This document shows positions 8,280-17,225 of a stretch of 23,265 nt of DNA, one piece after another. Source of the stretch: Apostichopus parvimensis (Eukaryota > Echinodermata > Holothuroidea > Aspidochirotida > Stichopodidae); the NCBI GenBank assembly GCA_000934455.1, contig KN886805.1, forward strand, positions 40,682-63,946. Reading direction: 5' to 3'. The stretch's first letter is position 1. Each line of letters begins with the position of its first letter. The notes below the pieces were generated by a model. The model was not told the DNA's origin. It did not search any database and saw nothing but the letters and a program-made list of their open reading frames with translations. The position numbers were made by a program, and so were the translations under genes.

Positions 8280-9424
8280 TATAATAATGTTGTTCGATAA
8301 TTATACAGTTTTTTGTTGTTGTATATAGTAGAAAATTATAACTGAATCATCGTTCTGTGATCCATGGGTCGTTGCTATAGTGATAATCACTTCAGTTGGC
8401 TCATATTTCATAGCACGTATGTTACATATGAGGAGACGTAGCCTATCGTAAATATGTATAGCCTAGGCCATACCTGGCTGGCGATATAGTGTAGTCTTTT
8501 TAGAACGTTGTTGAAAATGTTTGTCCTACTGAGAATGACCATGTTTAGTATATCTGTTTTGTGAGAATTATTATTTTTCACTAGCGATACCTTCGTCGCG
8601 ACCACATGCTTTCTGGTCTGTTGTCAAAGAAATTAGGAAATACTGGTGCCGTGCTACCGTGTTCGGTTTTCATCGTTAGGGTCTCTCTTGAATGGGTCTA
8701 GTTTATTTTATTTACTAACTTCACAACAGCTGGCTAGACGATGACATTGTCATCGCATGGTGTAGACGAGATATTTCAGAACGTAGCTATAGTTATTGAA
8801 CCTTAAAAATCATCCTTACATAATAACGTGGAGATTTTCTAGATAACTTCTATCTGTTTGCAAGTTCATCGAAAACTTAGTAACTGTAGAACAATAACAT
8901 ATAAATAATATTGACGCAACCGTTTGAATTTGATATTCTCGACAATTTGACAAACTCAGTCATTTTAAACTAATATTGCAATTGGTTAACTTAAGCATGA
9001 CATGCATTTGTTTCTTCCTTTGAATCATTAACGACTATAATTAATGATCCTCCTACTCGTTTTTTCTTACTCATTCAGACACTTATTCATAATATGAATC
9101 ACATAGCAACCGAATCGAGACTTTTGAAATGTTTCGACTTTTCCTTCAATTTCATATTTGGCAGCCTACGTCATACACGTGACATGTATTGTTTATTGGC
9201 TAAGAAATTAAAAAAAATAAAAAGTAACTAAATATCAACGCAGAAATCTGCATTAATTGTTGAGATGTATTTACGTAATGTTGTATTTCAGTTTTCATGT
9301 TATATAGAATTCTCATTACTTAGAGCATGCTTAGAGCATGTATACCTATACACTCACTGTTCATTGCACGAACCACATTTATGTTGCTAATATATTCTTG
9401 TATATATGTTATCATTGGATAAAG

Positions 9425-9438
9425 AATGAATATTCATT
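9425..9438. promoter_or_regulatory. Perfect 14-bp palindrome AATGAATATTCATT
   Basis: A perfect palindrome containing ATGAATATTCAT, a shape resembling palindromic POU-factor sites. The 10-bp core TGAATATTCA occurs four times in the window (4540, 4968, 9427 and 14161). No promoter is apparent here; the role is unknown. Confidence 0.25.
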
Positions 9439-9481
9439 GCATGGGGTCCGTGTGTGCGCATGTCATCATTGGTCATAGACA

Positions 9482-9493
9482 GGGTCATGACCT
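9482..9493. promoter_or_regulatory. Inverted nuclear-receptor half-sites, GGGTCATGACCT
   Basis: Differs by one base from AGGTCATGACCT, the zero-spaced inverted repeat known as a palindromic thyroid/retinoid response element. A further half-site GGTCA lies at 9470-9474. It is 1.7 kb downstream of the receptor coding end. A chance match is possible. Confidence 0.25.
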
Positions 9494-10290
9494 TTAGGCG
9501 CCTAAGCTGAGAGCCAAATCGTGTCGGCAGAGAGAAACGTGAAAAAGGTCCATATGCCGTCAAGTTTAATGTGGCGGGCTAAACCTCTTCGACGTTGTCA
9601 AATATTTGCATGTAATTTGCATATTATCATATTCTCTTTCATCATTCCGTTTATATTATGCGCGATATCCCATTTGTTGGATGGAACTGGTTGAGCTTTA
9701 CACCGAAAGTATAATGATATTATTAATTAATATATAATTATAATGACCGGTGGCTGTTTGGTCGTTTCTTCTCAGCCATTGAACCCTTAATGTTTACTAA
9801 TGAAAATCTCACGACACCTCAGTACATCAGTGAGCTAACTTAAAAAGAGTCCCTGGACGTTCTGAATGTAGTTTTGGTAGCCAATGCACAAACAATATTC
9901 CATTGTACACACTTACAAGCTGACAGCGAAATTTATGTATAAAATATACATGTTCTGAGACAGTTTTAATAAAGTATTGCATAACACATGACATTGCTTG
10001 TTATTTCATATATTGTTGGCATTTATTCGAGGTTACTATAACGTGAACAATATTTATGTCAAAACTAAAGAACTGCTATACTACATGACAATAGGGTAAA
10101 GAATATTAGAGCAAACTGTATATGCGCGCAAACAAATTTGAGCAATTGGAATGGTAAGGAAGTGGTTGTATATTCTTTCCCTTAATATTTTACGTACTTA
10201 TGTTTTCTTACTTGTTCATCTCATTCATTGGGTCGGGGCTGGGGCGGGGACAGTTGGGAGAGAAGAGTAAAGGAAATGGTGGTTGGGGTT

Positions 10291-10311
10291 GGGGGGGGGG
10301 GGGGGGGGGGG
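10291..10311. repeat. 21-G homopolymer at the gap edge
   Basis: An uninterrupted run of 21 G directly abuts the unknown bases, preceded by about 80 bases of G-rich sequence. The run length may be underestimated. Open frames reading through it and the gap are artefacts. Confidence 0.95.
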
Positions 10312-10747
10312 NNNNNNNNNNNNNNNNNNNNNNNNNNNNNNNNNNNNNNNNNNNNNNNNNNNNNNNNNNNNNNNNNNNNNNNNNNNNNNNNNNNNNNNNN
10401 NNNNNNNNNNNNNNNNNNNNNNNNNNNNNNNNNNNNNNNNNNNNNNNNNNNNNNNNNNNNNNNNNNNNNNNNNNNNNNNNNNNNNNNNNNNNNNNNNNNN
10501 NNNNNNNNNNNNNNNNNNNNNNNNNNNNNNNNNNNNNNNNNNNNNNNNNNNNNNNNNNNNNNNNNNNNNNNNNNNNNNNNNNNNNNNNNNNNNNNNNNNN
10601 NNNNNNNNNNNNNNNNNNNNNNNNNNNNNNNNNNNNNNNNNNNNNNNNNNNNNNNNNNNNNNNNNNNNNNNNNNNNNNNNNNNNNNNNNNNNNNNNNNNN
10701 NNNNNNNNNNNNNNNNNNNNNNNNNNNNNNNNNNNNNNNNNNNNNNN
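10312..10747. other. Assembly gap of 436 N
   Basis: Unknown bases only. The size may be an estimate. It may contain upstream exon sequence of the fragment that starts just after it. Confidence 1.
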
Positions 10748-10754
10748 GTTTCAG

Positions 10755-10805
10755 GAAAGATGAAGATAGGTGGTCAACTGCCTTGATGGAAGCTCATCGT
10801 CGTGT
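10755..10805 (+). CDS. Possible partial exon, PH-domain-like end
   Basis: Directly after the gap the reading FRKDEDRWSTALMEAHRRV appears. The pattern of acidic residues, Arg-Trp and then A-L-x-x-A resembles the C-terminal helix of PH domains, where the Trp is nearly invariant. TTTCAG at 10749-10754 could be an acceptor, or the exon could continue into the gap. A donor-like GTGAAA at 10806 would end it in phase 2, which joins in frame with the open segment from 11324. Without splicing it ends at TGA 10807-10809. Eighteen residues are too few to name a protein, and the upstream part is missing. Both exon and family are inference. Confidence 0.32.
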
Positions 10806-11125
10806 GTGAAAAATTATATTTCTTAAGTGATTAAAATCCGATAAACCTCTGTATAGTATTTACAGTTCAATAGAGGTCAAATAGCAAATTATTGCCTTTG
10901 TTTGTGATGTGTTTCTTTTCAACCTAATTAGCGAAATAGATACTTAAAGGGCTATACTGCAGTGACAGTGAATTTTAACCAATACATGTGTTGTTGATAT
11001 ATTCCAGAAGTTAATGATTTTTAACGCAGATATGACGGTGCAATGCTATAACATTGCAATTATGGCAAGTTTTCTACGACATTTCATGATATAATTTCTA
11101 GTGCCAAGTTTCTAACACTAAGTGA

Positions 11126-11270
11126 TCATTCAGTTCGATAATTATAGTGGTTTATCATTTAGTTGGATAATTATAGTGGTTTATCATTCAGTTGGATAAT
11201 TACAGTGGTTTATCATTTAGTTGGATAATTATAGTGGTTTATTATTCAGTAGGATAATTATAGTGGTGTA
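11126..11270. repeat. 29-bp minisatellite, five units
   Basis: Exactly five units of 29 bp with consensus TCATTTAGTTGG followed by ATAATTATAGTGGTTTA, with a few substitutions per unit. AT-rich, non-coding in appearance. It lies 50 bases upstream of the exon-like segment at 11324, so it would be intronic if that exon is real. Confidence 0.9.
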
Positions 11271-11323
11271 TATGGTTTATTTCGAAATGATAGTCATTTT
11301 GTTTCTCACTTTTCCTCTAACAG

Positions 11324-11552
11324 AAAGATCACAGGAAAACGGTCTATCGCGAGTAACGCCAGGGACATTGATCCTGCAAACGAAAACGAAATCACACCGC
11401 TCCCATCGACAGGGATTCAGCTCTCACCCAGTCTGATAAATCAATGCACTTACATACAGGTCATCAACAGAGTCTTATCATATACTGAAATGTTTAAAAA
11501 AATATATATAAACTGCCGCGTTAAATTTGATCAGATTCGCCATTCCCTATAG
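11324..11552 (+). CDS. Possible exon without its own ATG
   Basis: A pyrimidine-rich stretch ending CTCTAACAG (to 11323) is a good acceptor. From 11325 a frame is open for 75 codons to TAG at 11550-11552, beginning KITGKRSIASNARDIDPAN. The first 44 codons look coding in composition; after about 11459 the sequence becomes AT-rich, so the exon may instead end at a weak donor, CAG followed by GTCATC, at 11460. One base of the exon completes the split codon left by a donor at 10806, giving Val and continuous reading from the PH-like fragment. No domain is recognised in this segment; it would be a polar linker or tail. A competing frame, open to 11436, looks less protein-like. Confidence 0.32.
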
Positions 11553-12702
11553 CTCCCTAGCTCACTCAATATTTCATTGAATGTTTTTATACTCATTTTC
11601 TATGCCATGGAATATCTTTGAGATTAAGAAACTTAATGATAGGCTACTACAGGAGACGTTTAGTATATGTTTAGCATAGTATGGGATCAGTACTTGTAGA
11701 ATTTGTAAAGCAGCTAGTAGGCCTAGGTGTGTTTGCAACGATATACCTCTCATGCTAATAAATATATACATGACAAACGCACACATAGGAACAGTAATAA
11801 GAAGCTTTCTATGGAATAGAGAATGGCCAACAATTCTGTTGTTGTTGTTGTATGAAGAAAATTGGTTGTTTTCTTATTGTGTCGTCTACAAATAAGTTGG
11901 GGTTATTCTCTATAAAACAAACCCGCCTTTCAAAAGTCAGGCGTTTGTTGAGAATCAAATATTGTATAAAAACTAACTGAAAAGTAATGAAAATACAGTA
12001 TTGCAGGCCTAGACTGAGCTGCCCACGTGTCAAACACGGCCCATGTTTCAAGTGTTTTTTCATACCTTTCGAGGTTTTTAATAACCTGTTGCAGCATTAC
12101 GAACACATCCAGTGACAACAATACAGAACTAATTTTGATAATGATAGTTGTTCAGTGATAACGCCAAAGTCAGTAACAATGTTAAACGACTCCAAAGAGT
12201 CTATTACTTGGTCGGACAGTGAAGAGCCTTCTTGGTCGACCAGGGGGCAAAACTGCTGAGACACAGGGCGAGTAAGAGTTAGACATCGCTTTATAAAAGC
12301 AAGTTGTTCTTAAATATTCGAAATAAATAATATCTATCAATTGGTTCAGCATAGGTCTGCAAAATACCTTTGCATTTACGATTTTGCAAGGTCGTTCGGG
12401 GCCGCCGATGCATTATGCTCGCCCAGTGAACATTTCTTAAAAGAACCGTACTGTAGCACAGATGTGGACCCACCTACCTCTTGCCAAATTAGCTATTTTT
12501 TTTTTTATTAATTATGCTAATTTACTATACGATTGTTTTGAAGCTGCCTTTCGCAAAATATATTGGAAATAACTTTGCATCATTTCTGATAAATTCCTGT
12601 AATATTTACATGTAATTAAACACTCATCAATCATGCAAGCTGATAATGTAAGGAGCTATAGTAACGGGTTTAGCCAATATATAGAATATTGTGTATCCCA
12701 AA
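11553..12702. other. Gene-free interval
   Basis: No gene recognised. Open frames on the - strand are short and AT-rich. A short TTG run occurs at about 11836-11850 and a run of T at 12497-12506. Confidence 0.55.
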
Positions 12703-12780
12703 ATATTATTATTATTATTGTAATTATTGTTATTATTATGAACATTAGTTTTATTATTGATATTATTATTGTTATTATTT
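12703..12780. repeat. ATT microsatellite
   Basis: Interrupted (ATT)n tract of about 78 bases with single substitutions. Simple sequence. Confidence 0.9.
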
Positions 12781-12875
12781 GCACATAAAACATTTGCAGT
12801 CATTACCTCATTTCTTGTTTTTCTGGTTCGATTTATGTTTTCATTTGTTTTAATCTTTCCTTTAAGGGTTTAATA

Positions 12876-13245
12876 CAGGGGTGGGCAACCTTTTTTGAAT
12901 GAATGGGCCATATATAAGGGGTGAAAAATGGACTGGGCCACACCTAACCAACGACCTGCTGTTAATTTCAAACCTTTGATTCCGAGGACTTTCAAGCAAT
13001 AGGTGTGTGTACTTAATCTGTATTCACAAAAACATAATGTCAATACAGTATAGTTGATATTTATGGGGATAATAGGCCTACCTGACAGCATCATTAGTGC
13101 CGATAAATTCTAAGCAGCTAGCTCGTTTTTGGTGATGATGTGAAATAGATTGATTTTGTTCTTATTCTTGAGACATCTCACGGGCCGCAAAAAAAATCAC
13201 TGGCGGGCCGCATGTGGCCCGCGGGCCGTAGGTTGCCCACCCCTT
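12876..13245. mobile_element. Non-autonomous hAT element (MITE), 370 bp
   Basis: The left end CAGGGGTGGGCAACC and right end GGTTGCCCACCCCTT are near-perfect inverted repeats (14 of 15; only the outermost base differs). The flanks GTTTAATA (12868-12875) and GTTTAGTA (13246-13253) form an 8-bp target duplication with one mismatch. The CAGGGGTGGGC terminus and the GC-rich GGGCCGCATGTGGCCCGCGGGCC block just inside the right end are typical of hAT MITEs in many animals. No transposase is encoded; the open frame inside is incidental. Confidence 0.85.
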
Positions 13246-13440
13246 GTTTAGTAGGATGATGAGAGATTTATCCAACACAAAATGCAAACTTAAAGAATGG
13301 ATTTAGACAAAAGTTAAATGTGTCTTAGTCCAAGTAAAAAGGAACGAATTTGTGTGTTAGTAATTTTTCTACATTTATTGTAGATGACAAACTATTTAGC
13401 TGTAAGATATGCTTAATCTCTGGACTGCTCCTTTAAGGCT

Positions 13441-13480
13441 ATTTTTTTATAATTATTATTATATTATTATTATAATTATC
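13441..13480. repeat. AT/ATT-rich simple repeat
   Basis: T-run followed by imperfect ATT/AAT repeats that are partly self-complementary. Simple sequence. Confidence 0.8.
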
Positions 13481-13590
13481 TGAATGATACAAAGGAATTG
13501 TTTAAGTCTAACTTGACGATGACATTGGCTCCTCTGTGCAGGCCCAATATGACTTAGTTAATTATCTTATAAACAACTGTTTCGAGCGAA

Positions 13591-13752
13591 ACCGGAAATG
13601 TAAACGTTCCAAAATAGGGGGCGCTCGTCAGGCAGGCGAGCAACAAAATGGCGCTATACAGAGCGCTGCTGGAGAGAACGACGGCAGCAAAGTAGGCCAA
13701 GTTCTGTAATTTCTCCAGCAAGTTACTGTCGCTAATGTTAATGACTTGTTGG
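13591..13752 (+). promoter_or_regulatory. Promoter/first-exon-like CpG-rich island
   Basis: Within 165 bases there is an ETS-type site ACCGGAAAT (13591-13599), a YY1-type AAAATGGCG (13645-13653) whose ATG has A at -3 and G at +4, and a strong donor TTGG then GTGAGT at 13753. ETS plus YY1 around the first ATG is common in housekeeping promoters. The ATG reads MALYRALLERTTAAK then stops at 13693-13695, so either the frame is an upstream ORF in a non-coding first exon or the true donor is a weaker GT at 13692. On the opposite strand an open frame of 91 codons (13829-13554) includes a hydrophobic stretch LAYFAAVVLSSSALYSAILL. Which strand, if either, is used cannot be decided. Confidence 0.3.
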
Positions 13753-13760
13753 GTGAGTGT

Positions 13761-15700
13761 TGTATAATTGTCTTCTTGTATTGGTTTTCCGATATGTACA
13801 CTGGGTTTACGATACGAGTTGTAGTTCATTGAGCCGTGTAGACACGTTTTAATCTAATTATAGTTTACGTACGCCTCGGGCTATTCACGGCAGATAGGCC
13901 CATGTGTTTCATGATTAGCTTGCTTGTATTGGCTGTCATTCTGCGCTGTTTATCGGTTTCTGGTTCTTTGTCGAGCCTAAAGCTGTGGAATTACCGTTAT
14001 TTTGACCTCAATATATTACTGATTATTTATGATTGTAAGGGTGTTTTCAGAAGTGAGTGTTTAGACCAATCTACGATGATTTGTAACTTGTATAGGACTT
14101 AGAATTTGTTGTTATAGACCTGTTGTCAAGACACGTTACGTACCTCGATGTTGAAGGTCATGAATATTCATGAGTTCGAATCGAAGCTAACTGAGATTTC
14201 GGCAGCAAACTGAAGTTAGACTGTTTATGACGTTGCAGGTTGAATTTAGCCCTGATCGTTGAATTAGCCTATTGATTGTAGTGTTAATTTAAGAAATCTG
14301 TTCATTAAAAGCTTATTATGTTTACATGAGCTGCTGTTGCATGTATTTATGATACTGTACATTTGTATTACAGGTTTACCGAATATACCGAAACTATTTA
14401 TACCATACTGAACCTTTGTGTGACTGTGAACCACATCGGTATTCTGAAACTGTCGTTAGTCGCATCCGGTCACAGTAGTAAGTTAATTATATACAGTTCT
14501 TTAACAGGGGTTTGCGCTTAATTATGCGAATGTCTGAAAATCAGGTAATTGGTAAGCCCAGTGAGGGCGCCATACAGTTTAATGGAAGAAGTTGTATGTT
14601 TACTGGTTTGATAATATGAATGTTTATGCTAAATTCAGGGGGGTTTAAAGCGATATGCTGAATCAATGTTGATTCAAGAAAAATCGACTGAAGTCTTGAA
14701 GAGTTTTGTTGGACACAATTTATTAAGATTACTTACTTAAATTTGTTCCTTTTTTCCCTTTTCTTTTCAGAATTGAATAAACGGTGATCATTATATGATC
14801 CATATATATCTATTACACGACCGGCTGTGACTGCTTCATTTTGTTCTTTTCTTCGACCCTTCCAACAACTAAGCATGATGAATTCAGTAATATTAATTTG
14901 ATTTAGGTTTTCAAACTACCAACTCTGCTGCAAAATATTGACAAATTTAATACTCATAAACCGCAACGAGGCCAATAGATAAACTGAGTATTTACAGAAT
15001 GCTACATAAAGAAGAATGTAAATCGGTCTGTTACCGTGTAAAATTAACTACTAAAGTTTTAAATGAATTCGACGTGTAAAATTCGTGTAAAACAGTAAAC
15101 TCAAAAAGAAAACGTACAGTCGAATCCTGAGATTACTTGCAAGCAACCCGCAAATAGTACGGCCACTTATAATTAAAAAAAACCTGTCAATAGCTTGATC
15201 CTGATTTCTCATGAAATCATTTTAATTATTACTAACATTATTACTGAACTGTTGATGTCACTTTTTCTTCGTTGTTTGTCAAATGTTATATGAGAATATA
15301 AATTTGGACTTTTGAGATTCAACTATGGCTGGGAATTGTTTTCTCTATGCTAAATCGATTAATAATGACGGTAACACATTGATCAAATAAATGATTTACA
15401 CCTTAATTTATTTTCATTAAAAGCAAAAACAAAATAAGTCAAACTCTTCATTTTTCATCTTGGGTGTGGTACATATATAAAAGACTGGGTTTAAATATGC
15501 ATATAAATCAAAGAGCTAACGAAGCAAACTGGTCTATAGCTTTATTGTTTGTTTTGTTCTTTAAATTTAAAATATTTGACTTTATTGATTTCATAACAAT
15601 CTGTGATTTTATACATGTAAAACACCAAGAAATGCTTTTATTTCACTTTACTCTCAAAATAATGATATAACTTACAAAAAATAATTGTGCGACTTTGCAA
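13761..15700. other. Gene-free AT-rich interval
   Basis: No coding sequence recognised. Contains a perfect 14-bp palindrome CATGAATATTCATG (14159-14172) and a strong acceptor-like site (long T/C tract ending TTTTCAG at 14770), followed at once by stops in all frames and GAATAAAC. That would suit only a non-coding or 3'-UTR exon. Confidence 0.5.
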
Positions 15701-15724
15701 CAGGCAAGAGAGCCCAATTTAATT

Positions 15725-15747
15725 GGGTGTGGGGGTGGGGGTGGGGG
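15725..15747 (+). other. Compact G-quadruplex motif
   Basis: GGG, loop TGT, then three runs of five G separated by single T: a classic very stable quadruplex pattern. No gene is next to it. An open frame through it (Gly-Val repeats) is a composition artefact. Confidence 0.7.
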
Positions 15748-16517
15748 CCGTAACAACTTGCCCGAAAAATAAAACCAGAACTCAACATCTTAATGTTCAA
15801 ATCATATATAGGCATGCATCGGTTATTACATCGCATGCCAATTACATACAATTTTGCCGTGTTATTACCCTTCCATATTGGTTATCATTTTTGGGCAAGT
15901 TGTTACAATAATAATAATATAAGTTTAACCATTGAAAAACACATTGCAGTTATGTTTCTTTCAGTAGGTGCCCGAAATATTCTTAGCATATATTGCCCGT
16001 ATTTTCAAAAAAAATATTTGGTTTCCCCCCGCCTCGTACACCTATGGCAAAGTTATTTTAGTTATTTTATTTTATTAAGGTATGACCAAGTGATTTGAGA
16101 GAAATTAACGAGCGATTTCAAACACTATTTCTCATGGCATTATGAAAGTAACATTCAGCGAATATAAGGTTTTGTAAACAATTTTCCCCCCAATGTGACA
16201 GTTCGTTTCTAACTGAGCAGCCCTGTGCAGTATTATTGTTATTGTTGTATGATGTAATGACATCGAAATGGCACCGAAATGCGGTCACACGGTACAAAGC
16301 AAAAGCCGTCACCTAAACCGCAACCAAACAGTAATATTTGTAGAGGATCGTTACACAGACGAAGTTATCCATGGGAATTTCATTCTTTACAGAGTATTAT
16401 ACTTTTATGGTTATTTGACGTGAGCGAACAACAATGTAAAATACTTTTGAAATGTCGCGGGTGACTGCGTCCGTGTCGAGTTGTTTGGCTTAAAGGGGAT
16501 GAGGTTTTTCATCCCAT

Positions 16518-16766
16518 TCAAAAACATGTCAGGACAGCCCCTGTGATTGCCTCATGCGTGACCCACATATAACGTAACTTAGCGATATATGAATGCCGGC
16601 CGCTTTGAACTGGACCGATTACGAATAAAAGTTTAACATCACTATAAGTCCAGCGAGGGATATCCAGCTGCGGATATGGACTGTCAAGTTGGAACAAGTA
16701 AATGCACGATGCTAATATAACGGTGAAGCTGAAAATCGTGCTAAATACAGAAATATTGCTCGCCAT
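16518..16766 (-). CDS. Small membrane-anchored ORF, uncertain
   Basis: An 82-codon frame on the - strand starting MASNISVFSTIFSFTVIL. The start has G at -3 and G at +4. Residues 7-26 are hydrophobic and could be a signal anchor; then a Pro/Tyr-rich piece and RWTYSDVKLLFVIGPVQSGR, where GPVQSGRHS is loosely P-loop-like with the Lys replaced. A short tail plus signal anchor is the usual start of a Golgi type II enzyme, so this could be a first exon, but no convincing donor is seen before the stop. I do not recognise a family. It sits 46 bases from a hAT-like element. Confidence 0.22.
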   Translation of the reverse strand: MASNISVFSTIFSFTVILASCIYLFQLDSPYPQLDIPRWTYSDVKLLFVIGPVQSGRHSYIAKLRYMWVTHEAITGAVLTCF

Positions 16767-16812
16767 TACGATGTTTACCCGCGTAGGGAGTCGGTATGTG
16801 ACATCAAAACTG

Positions 16813-17217
16813 CAGTAGCGTAACTCCTATGGGCTCAGACCGTGCTGAGCCGGGGGCCCCGACCAAAAAGGGGCCCCGTGCTATACTGATGAATTACTGA
16901 AATGATTGAAAGTCAAAATCCTAAGACATGAGATCTCAACAACAAAAAAACCGATATGTAAATGCAACTTGAAGCGCCCGGAAAGTGTCTTTTCCGACGA
17001 TCTAGGAGTATTTTTTGGCCAAAACAAATCCTGGTACGCTCCACGCCAACCGATGGTGCCGCTCCGCTAAGATAGCATCAAGAAGTGTGTTACACCTACA
17101 CGACCTACTGATTCCCCCCTTATCAACATTCTACGGACGCGCTTGCTTGGACCTATACTGATAGGGGGGCCTTTGGGCAAGGAGCCGGACCACCTGAGGC
17201 TCATCGTTACGCCACTG
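16813..17217. mobile_element. hAT-like MITE, 405 bp
   Basis: The left end reads CAGTAGCGTAAC and the reverse complement of the right end CAGTGGCGTAAC, 11 of 12 identical. The flanks CAAAACTG (16805-16812) and CCACACTG (17218-17225) agree at 6 of 8 positions, as expected for an old hAT 8-bp duplication. CAGTGGCG termini are known from hAT elements of the Tip100/Zaphod type. Near the left end two GGGGCCCC blocks can pair with each other. There is no transposase; the open frames crossing the right end are incidental. The GCGTAAC termini and GGGGCCCC block also occur in the element at 3117-3344. Confidence 0.62.
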
Positions 17218-17225
17218 CCACACTG

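Larger units (their letters stand above)
8280..10290. other. Gene-free AT-rich interval
   Basis: No gene recognised on either strand. Contents seen: a 10-bp tandem TTAGAGCATG pair near 9320-9340, the AATGAATATTCATT palindrome, a nuclear-receptor-type palindrome, an AATAAA at 9968-9973 and, at the right end, increasing G-rich sequence leading to the assembly gap. Confidence 0.55.

Noticed and set aside
10200..10809. Long frames running through the poly-G and the N gap
   Set aside because: Their length comes from unknown bases; only the 10755-10805 part has any coding appearance.
12870..13094. 74-codon - strand frame inside the hAT MITE
   Set aside because: Lies within a non-coding transposon; no transposase or other motif.
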